A DNA stretch of 47,300 nt from an uncultured Spirochaetales bacterium (GTDB lineage Bacteria; Spirochaetota; Spirochaetia; Sphaerochaetales; Sphaerochaetaceae), in assembly GCA_944392695.1 (NCBI GenBank), contig CALXXN010000015.1, forward strand, positions 1 to 47,300, read 5' to 3'. Below are positions 16,197-24,500 of this stretch, in pieces. The position numbers were made by a program, and so were the translations under genes. Below the pieces are notes generated by a model. It had not been told where the DNA came from and did not search any database. It saw only the letters and a program-made list of their open reading frames with translations. The stretch's first letter is position 1; every line of letters begins with the position of its first letter.

Positions 16197-16324
16197 CTGA
16201 TTGGGAATCCGGACTCTATCCACTGAGGAGAATACTCAAACGCAGTGAGTCCCCGGTCAGTCAGAGCCATGGTCCCAACGAGCCTGCCTGATGCCATCAC
16301 ATCAGCCTTTTCGATGTTTCGCAT
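16169..16324 (-). pseudogene. hipA: hipA 5' fragment, cut by the IS
   Basis: 51 codons from ATG 16324; the first 44 or so read as the HipA N-terminal domain (GRLVGTMALTDRGLTAFEYS, then QWIESGFPIS), and the last seven come from the IS repeat. Intact HipA is about 400-440 residues and phosphorylates glutamyl-tRNA synthetase; the kinase domain is entirely missing. The start overlaps hipB by 23 bases, as is usual for hipBA. Nothing on the other side of the IS (13875-13969) encodes the rest in any frame, so the remainder has been lost, not merely displaced. Confidence 0.8.
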
Positions 16325-16595
16325 CTAACAACTCCTTCATCGTCTGGAACTCTTGTGGATTGAAGAGGTTGAGAAAAGCCTTCTCGTCATCAAGAACAGC
16401 TCCGATTCTTACAAGAGAGGCGAATGAGATCTCTCCCGTCTGCTCGAAGCGCCTCAATGAGGAAAGAGAGAGCCCTGCACGTCTTGCCAGTTCCTCTTGG
16501 GTGATGCCTTTCTGCTTCCTTCTCGCCTTTTCCTTCCTTGCAATCTCTCTCTGGATTCCTATTGGCAGCATGCCGAATTCATCAAGATTGATCAT
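16302..16595 (-). CDS. hipB: HipB-type XRE family antitoxin/repressor
   Basis: 97 residues from ATG 16595, with an XRE helix-turn-helix at about residues 30-65 (GITQEELARRAGLSLSSLRR). It should repress its own promoter and, in an intact system, hold HipA inactive. Longer upstream starts would run through the operator, so 16595 is preferred although the ribosome site is weak. hipA is destroyed downstream, so this is an orphan antitoxin or repressor. It may still regulate or cross-neutralise other HipA proteins; that is inference. Confidence 0.85.
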   Translation of the reverse strand: MINLDEFGMLPIGIQREIARKEKARRKQKGITQEELARRAGLSLSSLRRFEQTGEISFASLVRIGAVLDDEKAFLNLFNPQEFQTMKELLDAKHRKG

Positions 16596-16604
16596 ATGCC
16601 AATA

Positions 16605-16626
16605 TTTTATCACTTTACGGATAAAA
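16605..16626 (-). promoter_or_regulatory. HipB operator candidate
   Basis: A perfect inverted repeat, TTTTATC-N8-GATAAAA, lies 9 bases upstream of the hipB start. It has the same geometry as the known E. coli HipB site (TATCC-N8-GGATA). Its position fits autorepression. Confidence 0.65.
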
Positions 16627-16792
16627 TACAAGAAAATAACAGAATATTATTACTTTCATGGAGTGTGGGATGCAGGTGGTGCCTCTGGAAGTATTTGCCG
16701 TTTCTGCTCCTCTCCTCGGCATTTGCTTCGGCTTTGCCATCATCACCATGTCGATAGTTGACCATGATGTATGTGTCTTTGTGATTCCAACA

Positions 16793-16819
16793 GGCAATCA
16801 CATCCAATGAGTGATTGCC
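16793..16819 (+). other. Strong hairpin between hipB and the MATE gene
   Basis: A perfect 9-bp stem GGCAATCAC / GTGATTGCC with a 9-base loop, followed by CCCCTCCC and no T-run. It lies about 50 bases ahead of the MATE start and could be a leader structure or an operator. The rest of 16632-16870 shows no gene. Confidence 0.35.
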
Positions 16820-16870
16820 CCCTCCCGTGTCGGGTGTTAAGATTGCGCCTAGCAGGAGTGGAACGGGGAA

Positions 16871-18190
16871 GTGAAGGCCAGTCTTACCGAAGGGAATGTC
16901 GCCCGCACGTTGGTGGGGTTCACGGTCCCGCTCGTCCTGAGCGGGCTTTTCCAGCAACTGTTCAACTGGGTGGATGCGTTCATCGTCGGGAACATCAATG
17001 GTGAGGCTGCCCTCGCCGGCATTGGTGCGACAAGCTCGATTTACAATCTATTCGTCATGCTCATCACAGGCTTCACCTCAGGACTCTCTGTCCTGGTCGC
17101 CCAGAAGGCGGGGGAAGGGGATGAGGAGGCTTCCCGTGACATCCTGTCGACTTACGGGGTGGTCCTCACAGCCATCTTCCTGGTCATCGCCTTGGTTGGA
17201 GCCGCCATGACGAACCCCATCCTCTCCCTGATGGACACTCCTCAAGACATTTTCACAGAAGCGGGGGATTACTTGAGGCTGATCTTCCTTGGCATCCCCT
17301 TTCTTGCGCTCTACAACGTATATGGGGCGGTGTTGAGGGGAATGGGAAACAGCCGTGCACCCTTCCTCGCCATCCTTGTCTCTTCCATTGCGAACGTCAT
17401 CCTCGACATCATCTTCGTCGCCTTCCTTGGCTGGGGGACGGCTGGTGCCGCACTTGCAACAGTGATCGCCCAAGGAGCGATGACGGTCTTCATAATCATC
17501 TACACCTTCACGAAGTCACCTGCCCTCCGACACAGGCCAGGGCGGGGCAGGTCCTCTGCCTGGGCCCTGAGGCAGGGTGGAATCTTCGGCCTCCCTCCCG
17601 CCGTGCAGTCCGGTGTGAGTTCAGTTGGCAATGTGGTGCTGCAGCAGTTCATGAACGGCTTCGGCGCACAGACCGTTGCCGCCATAACCACGGCCTACCG
17701 TGTTGACACCGTGATACTCCTGCCCATAGTCAACCTTGGTAGTGGCATAGCGACCGTAGTCGCCCAGAACACAGGCTCCCGGAATGAGGAGCGCAGCCGT
17801 GCGACCCTGAGGACGGGGCTTGTCATGATGACAGTCGTCTCGCTCGTCCTGACGGCTGTCGTCTTCCTCTTTGGTTCCCACCTGATCGCGCTCTTCGGGT
17901 TGGAGGCTGGTACTGTGGCGATCGGGGATGCTTTCTTCAAGCGCATAGCCGCATTCTACATCGTTTACGGTTCCGCCATGGCTTTCAGAGGAGCCCTGGA
18001 AGGCAGAGGTGACATGCTTTACTCGGGCTTTGCAGGCATACTCTTCCTGGTCGTGAGGATCATAGGGTCCTACGCCATGGACGACATTTTTGGCAACATG
18101 GTCATAGCCTGGGCCGAGGCCTTTGCCTGGATATTCCTGCTCTTTGAGTTCATCGTGCGCTATCATATGAAGACGAGACGGACGTCATGA
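16871..18190 (+). CDS. MATE family multidrug/toxin exporter
   Basis: 439 residues with twelve membrane segments in two similar halves, the layout of the multidrug and toxic compound extrusion family. Typical segments are PLVLSGLFQQLFNWVDAFIVG in helix 1 and AYRVDTVILLPIVNLGSGIATVVAQN in the second half. It sits in the inner membrane and exports drugs or metabolites by Na+ or H+ antiport. The start used is GTG 16871, preceded by GGGGA with short spacing and AGGAG further up, so the exact start is uncertain. Codon use is GC-rich, unlike the IS and defence genes to its left, so it looks like resident chromosome. Confidence 0.92.
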   Translation: MKASLTEGNVARTLVGFTVPLVLSGLFQQLFNWVDAFIVGNINGEAALAGIGATSSIYNLFVMLITGFTSGLSVLVAQKAGEGDEEASRDILSTYGVVLTAIFLVIALVGAAMTNPILSLMDTPQDIFTEAGDYLRLIFLGIPFLALYNVYGAVLRGMGNSRAPFLAILVSSIANVILDIIFVAFLGWGTAGAALATVIAQGAMTVFIIIYTFTKSPALRHRPGRGRSSAWALRQGGIFGLPPAVQSGVSSVGNVVLQQFMNGFGAQTVAAITTAYRVDTVILLPIVNLGSGIATVVAQNTGSRNEERSRATLRTGLVMMTVVSLVLTAVVFLFGSHLIALFGLEAGTVAIGDAFFKRIAAFYIVYGSAMAFRGALEGRGDMLYSGFAGILFLVVRIIGSYAMDDIFGNMVIAWAEAFAWIFLLFEFIVRYHMKTRRTS

Positions 18191-18234
18191 TTCGAGGATT
18201 GGCTGAGTTGATGCGAGGCCTCAGTCCACTATGT

Positions 18235-18257
18235 CCTGCCTTTCAAATCCAGGCAGG
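18235..18257. terminator. Hairpin between convergent MATE and lipoprotein genes
   Basis: A perfect 7-bp stem CCTGCCT / AGGCAGG with a 9-base loop lies between two convergent stop codons. There is no T-run on either side, so it is a weak terminator candidate. Confidence 0.35.
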
Positions 18258-18282
18258 GCATTGGGCCTGGGACATCATGTTC

Positions 18283-19188
18283 TTATCCTATGTAGTCGAC
18301 TTGCCAGGAATCATCGCCGAAGATTTCAATAATCTTCTTGTTGAGCATCGTGCATTTCTCTTCATTGGTAGGGGAATAATCTCCCTCTGTCTCGTTGTTG
18401 TTGTATTCGTATGAGCTGAACACCGAGTCCTTGAGCCAACCTATCTGGTAAGGATGTTGGATTGCAACATCAGTGAAGTCTGCAAGCTTCTCGTCCAGGT
18501 CGTAAGCAAATGCATCAGACAGGTCTGGGAGGTTTTGAGAAGAGAATCGACCCATTTTCATCGTCAGGTTGACCATGGCATGGATGCCGCCCTTGCTCCT
18601 GACCTCGCCATACATCGCACTGGCTCCTGATCCGGATCCTCCCATGATGCCCATGGCGAACCAACTACGGAAACTACCCTGGACATCACCGTTTTCATCG
18701 ACCTTCATGCCGGTCCCTTCTGTCACGCTGATGTATTCGAAGTCCTGTGTTCCGCCATTTCCCACATCTCTGATGACGAGGTCGGCCGCCTGCCTGTAGT
18801 CCAGTGTGCCATCAGCATGTAGGCGTATCGTGAACAGCAGGTCGCTGCTGGTTCCATTGTACACTATGTCAGTACCATCCTGTGTGACTGTGAGTACAAC
18901 AGGTACTCCGTAGACCATGACCGTGGAACTGCCATCAGCGATTTCACCATCTTCCATGAAGCCCATGAGGGCAGGAGCCTGGTAAAGATAGAGTTTGCTG
19001 ACGGATGTGCTGATATCAGAATCACTTACATCAACCGCCCTTGATGTGTCAGATATTGGATTTGCGAAAATCGGCATGAGGATTTCCATCTCCTCTGATT
19101 CGCTTGTTGAGGGAGTGTCAAGTGTGCACGAAGTCATGAACAGCGCTACAAGCAATGCAAGTGTGATGGTCCTGGCAACTCCTTTCAT
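18283..19188 (-). CDS. Uncharacterised lipoprotein
   Basis: 301 residues with a lipoprotein signal: a basic start, a hydrophobic stretch and lipobox FMTSC with C21. The mature protein is acidic and Ser/Thr-rich at first, then predicted mostly strand, with a glycine-rich turn (GIMGGSGSGASA). No enzyme motif was found. It should be anchored to a membrane facing the periplasm or surface. It is single, divergent from the sulfur fusion gene. The region TSRAVDVSDSD resembles linkers seen after lipoboxes in other spirochaete lipoproteins. Function unknown. Confidence 0.75.
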   Translation of the reverse strand: MKGVARTITLALLVALFMTSCTLDTPSTSESEEMEILMPIFANPISDTSRAVDVSDSDISTSVSKLYLYQAPALMGFMEDGEIADGSSTVMVYGVPVVLTVTQDGTDIVYNGTSSDLLFTIRLHADGTLDYRQAADLVIRDVGNGGTQDFEYISVTEGTGMKVDENGDVQGSFRSWFAMGIMGGSGSGASAMYGEVRSKGGIHAMVNLTMKMGRFSSQNLPDLSDAFAYDLDEKLADFTDVAIQHPYQIGWLKDSVFSSYEYNNNETEGDYSPTNEEKCTMLNKKIIEIFGDDSWQVDYIG

Positions 19189-19299
19189 GTGGATAGGAGT
19201 ACACCACGGGAAGGTGGGCGGTCAAGAAAGCACTTGCGTTTTTCATCTCACTTCCTCCTCTTTTCAAAGGGTGTTAGACTCATTAGCAAGAGGCAAGAA

Positions 19300-21858
19300 A
19301 TGAAAGTACTCGTGATTGGAGGAGTCGCGGCAGGGACCAAGGCTGCGGCCAAGCTCAAGAGGGAGGACAGGTCGGCCGAGGTCAGGATACTGACAAAGGG
19401 TCACGACATCTCCTATGCAGGTTGCGGACTACCTTACTACATCGGTGGCATGATAAGTGACCGCAGCGGCCTGATTGTGAACACACCCGGGAAGTTCAGC
19501 GCCCTTACGGGGGTCTCTGTCCTGACCGGGGCTGAGGTGACGTCTGTAGACTTCAAGGAGAAAACCGTCACTTATGTGCATGATGGATCAGAGGACCACG
19601 AGACTTACGACAAGCTTGTCATCACGACTGGCGCCGTGCCTATTGTCCCTCCCGTCGCCGGTGTTGGACTTGATGGCGTCTTCACCCTGAGGACACCTGA
19701 TGACGCACAGGCCATACGCGCCTGGGCAGGGAAGGAAGAAGTCAGGAGGGCCATCGTCGTCGGTGCCGGCTTCATAGGGCTCGAGACGGCAGAGAACCTG
19801 AAGAAGCTTGGCCTTTCCGTCACCGTTGTGGATATGGCTTCCCAGATAATGCCCAAGGCCTTCGACTTGGAGATGGCCGACTGGGCGAGGCGCCAGCTGG
19901 AAGCTGCCTCCATCCGCGTCCTGACCTCGGCGAAGCTCGAGGCTGTGGAGGGCGATGTGGCTGTCAAGGCTGTGAAGACTGACAAGGGGACTCTTGCGGC
20001 GGAAATCGTCGTGCTCGCCCTTGGTGTCCGCCCTGCCACGGCCTTCCTTGAAGGAAGCGGGATAAATATGGAGAAAGGTGCCATCGTGGTCGATTCATCC
20101 ATGGCGACCAATATCAAGGACGTGTACGCTGCAGGGGATTGCGCCCTTGTACGTAACCGCCTGACTGGTGGGCAGCTGTACTCGGCCATGGGTTCGAGCG
20201 CCAATCTCGAGGGACGTGTCCTTGCGCGTTGCATTGCGGGCAGGGATGCCGTATACCCTGGTGCCTTGGCGACCGGTGTCGTGAAGCTCCTTGACGACCT
20301 CAACGCGGCACGTACAGGTCTTACTGAAGATGATGCCGTCAAGGCTGGATACGACGTGGTCACTGTCGTCGCCGTCGAGGACGACAAGGCCCACTACTAC
20401 GAAGGTTCCTCCGACTTCATCATGAAGCTCATCGCAGACGCGGCAAGCCACCGCATACTGGGCTTCCAAGTCATGGGCAAGGGTGCTGTCGACAAGGTGA
20501 ACGACATCGCCGTCCTTGCCGTGTCCCAGGGCATGAAGGTCGAGGACTTCGATTGCATGGACTTCTCCTACGCACCTCCATTCTCGACTGCGATCTCTCC
20601 ATTCGTGCAACTGTGCAACGTGTTGGAGAACAAGATGAATGGCGTGCTTGAGACAATCACTCCACTTGAGTACATGCAAACAAGGGCCAGGGGCTACCGT
20701 GTCATAGACGTCCTGCCTGAGAAGACCATACCTGGAGCGACCTGGGTCGACCTTGGCAAGGTTGACGGTCCTATCCCCGGTCTTGGCAAGGATGAGAAGC
20801 TGCTTCTCGTGTGCAACCGTGGCAAGAGGGGTTACTTCCTCCAGAACCGCCTGAAGGCGGCGGGCTACACGGGCACGAGGGTGCTTGAAGGCGGAATCAC
20901 GATGAATGATGTCAGGGTGGATCTTGGCTCTGTCATCCCACCCGATGAGGTGAAGAGGGTCAAGGGGCTTGGCTGTCTCCAGGACAAGAGGCAGCCTGAC
21001 CACTTCAATGTCCGAGTGATCACCCGCAACGGCAAGATCACCTCGGCAGAGCAGAAGGCGATAGCCGAGGCCGCAGAGCGCTTCGGAAGCGGCGAGGTCA
21101 CGATGACCACGCGCCTCACGCTTGAGATCCAGGGCGTGCCCTACGCCAACATCGAGCCCGTCATCGCATTTCTCAAGGAACATGGCCTGGATACGGGTGG
21201 AACGGGCAGCAAGGTGCGTCCCGTCGTCTCGTGCAAGGGCACGACCTGCCAGTACGGCCTGATCGACACCTTCGATCTTTCAGAGAAGCTGCATACGGTT
21301 TTCTACGAAGGCTGGCACAACGTGTCCTTGCCTCATAAGTTCAAGATCGCGGTCGGTGGCTGCCCGAACAACTGCGTCAAGCCCAGCCTCAATGACATTG
21401 GCATCATAGGACAGCGCCTTATACGCTTCGATGAGGAGAAGTGCCGTGGATGCAAGCTCTGCCAGGTCGAGAAGACCTGTCCGATCAAGTGCGCCCACCT
21501 GGTCGATGGCAAACTTGACGTGGAGGGGTGCAACCACTGCGGCCGTTGCCTTGACAAGTGCCCCTTCGGTGTCACGACGGGTTACACCACTGGCTACGCC
21601 ATCTACGTCGGAGGACGCTGGGGCAAGAAGATCGAGATGGGCAAGAGGCTTTCCCGTGTTCTTACAAGCGAGGAGGAGGTCATGCAGTGTGTGGAGAACG
21701 CCATCCTCCTCTTCCGCGACGAAGGAATAAGCGGGGAGCGGTTCGCTGATACCGTGAACCGGCTTGGTCTGGAGTATGTCGAATCGAAGCTTCTTGGAGG
21801 CAAGATTGACAAGGCGCGGATCCTGGAGAAGAATGTCATCGGCGGGGCGACCTGCTGA
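19300..21858 (+). CDS. Fused CoA-disulfide-reductase-like / rhodanese / sulfite-reductase / ferredoxin protein
   Basis: 852 residues from ATG 19300 with AGAGG upstream; an in-frame ATG at 19189 gives only a non-conserved extension. Order: (1) FAD and NAD(P)H domains of the CoA-disulfide/NADH oxidase type, GGVAAG at 7-12, redox C42 in YAGCGLPYY, second GAGFIG motif, FAD box YAAGDCA; (2) dimer domain to about 445; (3) rhodanese domain with C505 in LLVCNRGKRG; (4) ferredoxin-like half plus siroheme/[4Fe-4S] domain with C645-x5-C651 and C688-x3-C692; (5) two 4Fe-4S ferredoxin clusters from C715. It should pass electrons from NAD(P)H through FAD and Fe-S clusters to a siroheme, reducing sulfite, polysulfide or a related sulfur species. 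It probably works in the cytoplasm. The activity is inferred from domains. Confidence 0.88.
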   Translation: MKVLVIGGVAAGTKAAAKLKREDRSAEVRILTKGHDISYAGCGLPYYIGGMISDRSGLIVNTPGKFSALTGVSVLTGAEVTSVDFKEKTVTYVHDGSEDHETYDKLVITTGAVPIVPPVAGVGLDGVFTLRTPDDAQAIRAWAGKEEVRRAIVVGAGFIGLETAENLKKLGLSVTVVDMASQIMPKAFDLEMADWARRQLEAASIRVLTSAKLEAVEGDVAVKAVKTDKGTLAAEIVVLALGVRPATAFLEGSGINMEKGAIVVDSSMATNIKDVYAAGDCALVRNRLTGGQLYSAMGSSANLEGRVLARCIAGRDAVYPGALATGVVKLLDDLNAARTGLTEDDAVKAGYDVVTVVAVEDDKAHYYEGSSDFIMKLIADAASHRILGFQVMGKGAVDKVNDIAVLAVSQGMKVEDFDCMDFSYAPPFSTAISPFVQLCNVLENKMNGVLETITPLEYMQTRARGYRVIDVLPEKTIPGATWVDLGKVDGPIPGLGKDEKLLLVCNRGKRGYFLQNRLKAAGYTGTRVLEGGITMNDVRVDLGSVIPPDEVKRVKGLGCLQDKRQPDHFNVRVITRNGKITSAEQKAIAEAAERFGSGEVTMTTRLTLEIQGVPYANIEPVIAFLKEHGLDTGGTGSKVRPVVSCKGTTCQYGLIDTFDLSEKLHTVFYEGWHNVSLPHKFKIAVGGCPNNCVKPSLNDIGIIGQRLIRFDEEKCRGCKLCQVEKTCPIKCAHLVDGKLDVEGCNHCGRCLDKCPFGVTTGYTTGYAIYVGGRWGKKIEMGKRLSRVLTSEEEVMQCVENAILLFRDEGISGERFADTVNRLGLEYVESKLLGGKIDKARILEKNVIGGATC

Positions 21859-21942
21859 ATCATTGTCAGGATACTGGATGTGCCAGACTTCATAGAGTAA
21901 GGAAAGGGCCTTGAAACAATCTGGATCCCCTCGAGGAATCAA

Positions 21943-22800
21943 ATGTCTCATAGGCCCTTTCTTGTCTTCATCTGCCTGTTTGTGCTGATCTTGGCACCGC
22001 TATCGGCAATGCGTGTCGCCGCTCTCAACTCCTCACTAGCCGAGCTCTGGTGCCTGGCTGGAGGAGATGTCGCCATCACAGTGCAGGATGCCGTCGACAG
22101 GGGCATCGTGGATGAGCGTGATGTCATCCTCGTCGATACAGCCTCAGGGCGGAATATAAACACCGAGGTCCTGCTCCTGGCCCAGCCGGATCTCGTCCTC
22201 GGCAGTCCCGACACGGCAAGCCATGTACGCATCAAAAGCCTTCTCGACAGTCTTGGTATCGACATGCTCCTCATACGTCAGGACAGCTTCGATGACTTCC
22301 TGATGTCTTTCAAGGAGCTTACGGCGATGACGGGACGTGAGGACCTCTGGCAGGAGTACGGACTTGGGCAGAAGGCCAGGATAGAGACCCTTGTATCTTC
22401 GGCACAGGATATGGACAGCCATCCCCGCGTCCTCTTCGTGAGGGCGGGCAGCGCCTTCTCCTCTGTGAGGGCGAAACGGAGCGACGATCACTTCGCCGCC
22501 CTCATCATGGAGGAATTGGGAGCCGTGAACGTTGCTGACGAGATGGGCCTGCTCACAGAGAGCCTCTCGCTTGAAGCCATGCTCACTGCTGACATCGACA
22601 AGCTCGTCATCGTGGCCCAGGGGGATGAGGAGGCGGCCCAGGCCTATATGGAGAACCTGCTTGCCCAGCCCGGCTGGAGGGACCTGCCATGCGTTGCCTC
22701 TGGCGAGGTGTACTTCCTGCCAAAGGACCTTTTCCATTACAAGCCCAACGGCAGATGGGTGGAGGCCTACCGGACGATGGAGGACGTGCTCTATGGCTAA
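21943..22800 (+). CDS. Periplasmic binding protein for metal chelate (BtuF/FecB type)
   Basis: 285 residues with a Sec signal peptide ending near LSA (residue 22) and no lipobox. The TroA/BtuF-like fold is suggested by the two lobes and the RVLFVRAGSAFSSV and YFLPKDLFHYKPNGRW segments. It is the first gene of a three-gene importer (binding protein, permease, ATPase). The ATG has GAGGA six bases upstream. Substrates of the family are iron-siderophore, haem or cobalamin. The neighbouring chelatase gene favours a tetrapyrrole or metal linked to siroheme/cobalamin, but this is inference. Confidence 0.88.
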   Translation: MSHRPFLVFICLFVLILAPLSAMRVAALNSSLAELWCLAGGDVAITVQDAVDRGIVDERDVILVDTASGRNINTEVLLLAQPDLVLGSPDTASHVRIKSLLDSLGIDMLLIRQDSFDDFLMSFKELTAMTGREDLWQEYGLGQKARIETLVSSAQDMDSHPRVLFVRAGSAFSSVRAKRSDDHFAALIMEELGAVNVADEMGLLTESLSLEAMLTADIDKLVIVAQGDEEAAQAYMENLLAQPGWRDLPCVASGEVYFLPKDLFHYKPNGRWVEAYRTMEDVLYG

Positions 22801-23758
22801 GACAGGACTGGCTGTTGCTGCCCTGATCCTCATCATCATGGCATTGATATGCCTGATGGCAGGCAGTACGAGGCTCGATTTCACACGCGTCTTCACACCT
22901 GGCAGCGTCGAGTCCATCGTCTTCATGTCGGTCCGTCTGCCACGCGTCCTGGCTGCGGCCCTTGCAGGGCTTGCATTCGCGCTATCAGGCCTCTTGTTAC
23001 AGGTTGCGAGTGGCAATGACCTGGCAAGCCCGAACATCATAGGGGTGAATTCCGGATCAGGCTTCGCCGTCCTCCTTTTCCTCTGTTTCCTGCCCCAGCA
23101 CTTCCTCCTCCTGCCATTTGCGGCCTTTGCCGGGGCCATGGCCGCAGCCGTCCTCGTGTTCACAATCTCATCCCTTTCGACACGGCTCTCGTCATCGAGT
23201 TCCCTTATTCTCGCCGGTGTTGCTGTAAACGCGCTCTTCAACGCATTGATCAGCACACTCTCATCCCTGAAGCCGGAGGTCATGGGTTCCTACAGCGCCT
23301 TCTCTGTCGGTGGTTTCGCATCAATCCAGCCATCCAGCCTGGTCGCACCTGCCGTGATCATCCTCATCTCAAGTGTCCTGTGCATCGCAATCGCACCAGT
23401 GCTTGACGTGATCCGGCTGGGCGATGAAATCGCCTCCTCGCTTGGCTACAGGCCACGCAGGGTGCGCATGCTCCTCTCCATGCTTGCAAGTCTCATGGCT
23501 GGGGCTGCCGTAAGCTTCGCTGGGCTTCTTGGCTTCGTTGGACTCGTCACTCCGCATCTCGCCAACTTCCTCACAGGAGGTGGTGGACGGAGGACTGTGG
23601 TCATGTGCGCTCTCTCTGGTCCTACGCTGGTCCTCCTTTCTGACCTGCTTGCCCGCACAGTGGTCGCTCCGGGGGAGCTCCCGGCTGGTGTCTTCATGGC
23701 GGCAATCGGAGTGCCTTTCCTGGTTTATCTCCTTACAAGGAGGGCCCGCCATGCTTGA
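22793..23758 (+). CDS. FecCD-type ABC transporter permease
   Basis: 321 residues with eight to ten membrane helices and hallmark segments of the BtuC/FecCD family: RLPRVLAAALAGLAFALSG in helix 2 and GFVGLVTPHLANFLTGG near residue 245. It forms the membrane channel for the chelate captured by the upstream protein. The ATG at 22793 overlaps that gene's stop by 8 bases and has GGAGG at good spacing. Confidence 0.92.
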   Translation: MAKTGLAVAALILIIMALICLMAGSTRLDFTRVFTPGSVESIVFMSVRLPRVLAAALAGLAFALSGLLLQVASGNDLASPNIIGVNSGSGFAVLLFLCFLPQHFLLLPFAAFAGAMAAAVLVFTISSLSTRLSSSSSLILAGVAVNALFNALISTLSSLKPEVMGSYSAFSVGGFASIQPSSLVAPAVIILISSVLCIAIAPVLDVIRLGDEIASSLGYRPRRVRMLLSMLASLMAGAAVSFAGLLGFVGLVTPHLANFLTGGGGRRTVVMCALSGPTLVLLSDLLARTVVAPGELPAGVFMAAIGVPFLVYLLTRRARHA

Positions 23759-24500
23759 AGTGAGGAACCTGAGTGTCAGGGCGGGGAAGACGCTCCTCCT
23801 TGAAGATGTGAGCTTTACTTTGAACGAAGGACGTATCTGTGCGCTTCTTGGTGCGAACGGCAGCGGCAAGACAAGCCTGATCCGTGCCCTGACTTCATAC
23901 TACCCCCACTACCAGGGGTCGATAATGTTCTCTGGCCAGGAGCTCAGGAATTCGTCAAAAAGGGAGAAGGCATCCCTCCACGCCCTTCTTCCACAGGATC
24001 TTCCGCAGGTCGACATCGTCGTCTCTTCGTTGTTTGATGATGTCGAGGGTGGAACTGGTGTCTTGGATGGGCTTGGTCTTTCACGTCTGGCAGGGAGGCG
24101 GCTCATCAGCCTCTCTGGTGGTGAGAGGGAACTTGTCTTCCTTGCCCTCATGCTCTCTCGCAAGGCCTCGCTCTACTGCCTTGATGAAGCAGAGGCGAAT
24201 CTGGATCCAAGAGGACGGCGCCTCGTGGAGAGGTCCATGGAACGGCTCAAGAGGGAAGGGCACATGGTGCTCGCCTCTTTCCATGACATCCCAAGGGCGC
24301 TGAGGTTTGCAGACGACTGCCTTGTCCTGGACCATGGACGCCTTGTCTTCTCTGGAAGTGTCGGGGATTTCCGTGAAAGTGGGCTGGCCACCTCGCTCTT
24401 CGGCCTTGTCGAGAGGTGTTTCACTTCAGAGGATGGACAGCTTGTGAAGCTTCTCCTTGAAGCCTGTGATGAGGATGTCGGCAAGGGAGGGGAGGCTTGA
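23751..24500 (+). CDS. ABC transporter ATP-binding protein, metal-chelate type
   Basis: 249 residues. Motifs: Walker A LLGANGSGKTS near residue 35, signature LSGGERELV, Walker B LYCLDEAEANLDP, and switch histidine in ASFHD. It energises the FecCD-type permease. The ATG overlaps the permease stop by 8 bases with AAGGAGGG upstream. Its 3' end overlaps the convergent chelatase gene by 75 bases. The usual family phrase DEPTxxLD is DEAEANLD here, which still keeps the catalytic glutamate. Confidence 0.92.
   Translation: MLEVRNLSVRAGKTLLLEDVSFTLNEGRICALLGANGSGKTSLIRALTSYYPHYQGSIMFSGQELRNSSKREKASLHALLPQDLPQVDIVVSSLFDDVEGGTGVLDGLGLSRLAGRRLISLSGGERELVFLALMLSRKASLYCLDEAEANLDPRGRRLVERSMERLKREGHMVLASFHDIPRALRFADDCLVLDHGRLVFSGSVGDFRESGLATSLFGLVERCFTSEDGQLVKLLLEACDEDVGKGGEA

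Noticed and set aside
16802-16810. ATCCAATGA in a hairpin loop, similar to the shared sugar-operon 11-mer
   Set aside because: Only 9 bases match and it is in the loop of a different structure before an unrelated gene; expected by chance in 47 kb.
16610-16957. Minus-strand frame between hipB and the MATE gene
   Set aside because: It overlaps the HipB operator and the MATE start and has no recognisable content.
20095-21183. 362-codon open frame antisense to the sulfur fusion gene
   Set aside because: It is opposite a clearly coding gene with all motifs; GC-rich codons keep the opposite strand open. Its translation lacks any family feature.
22144-23283. 379-codon open frame antisense to the chelate importer
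   Set aside because: Antisense to binding-protein and permease genes with strong family motifs; composition is arginine-rich as expected from a shadow frame.
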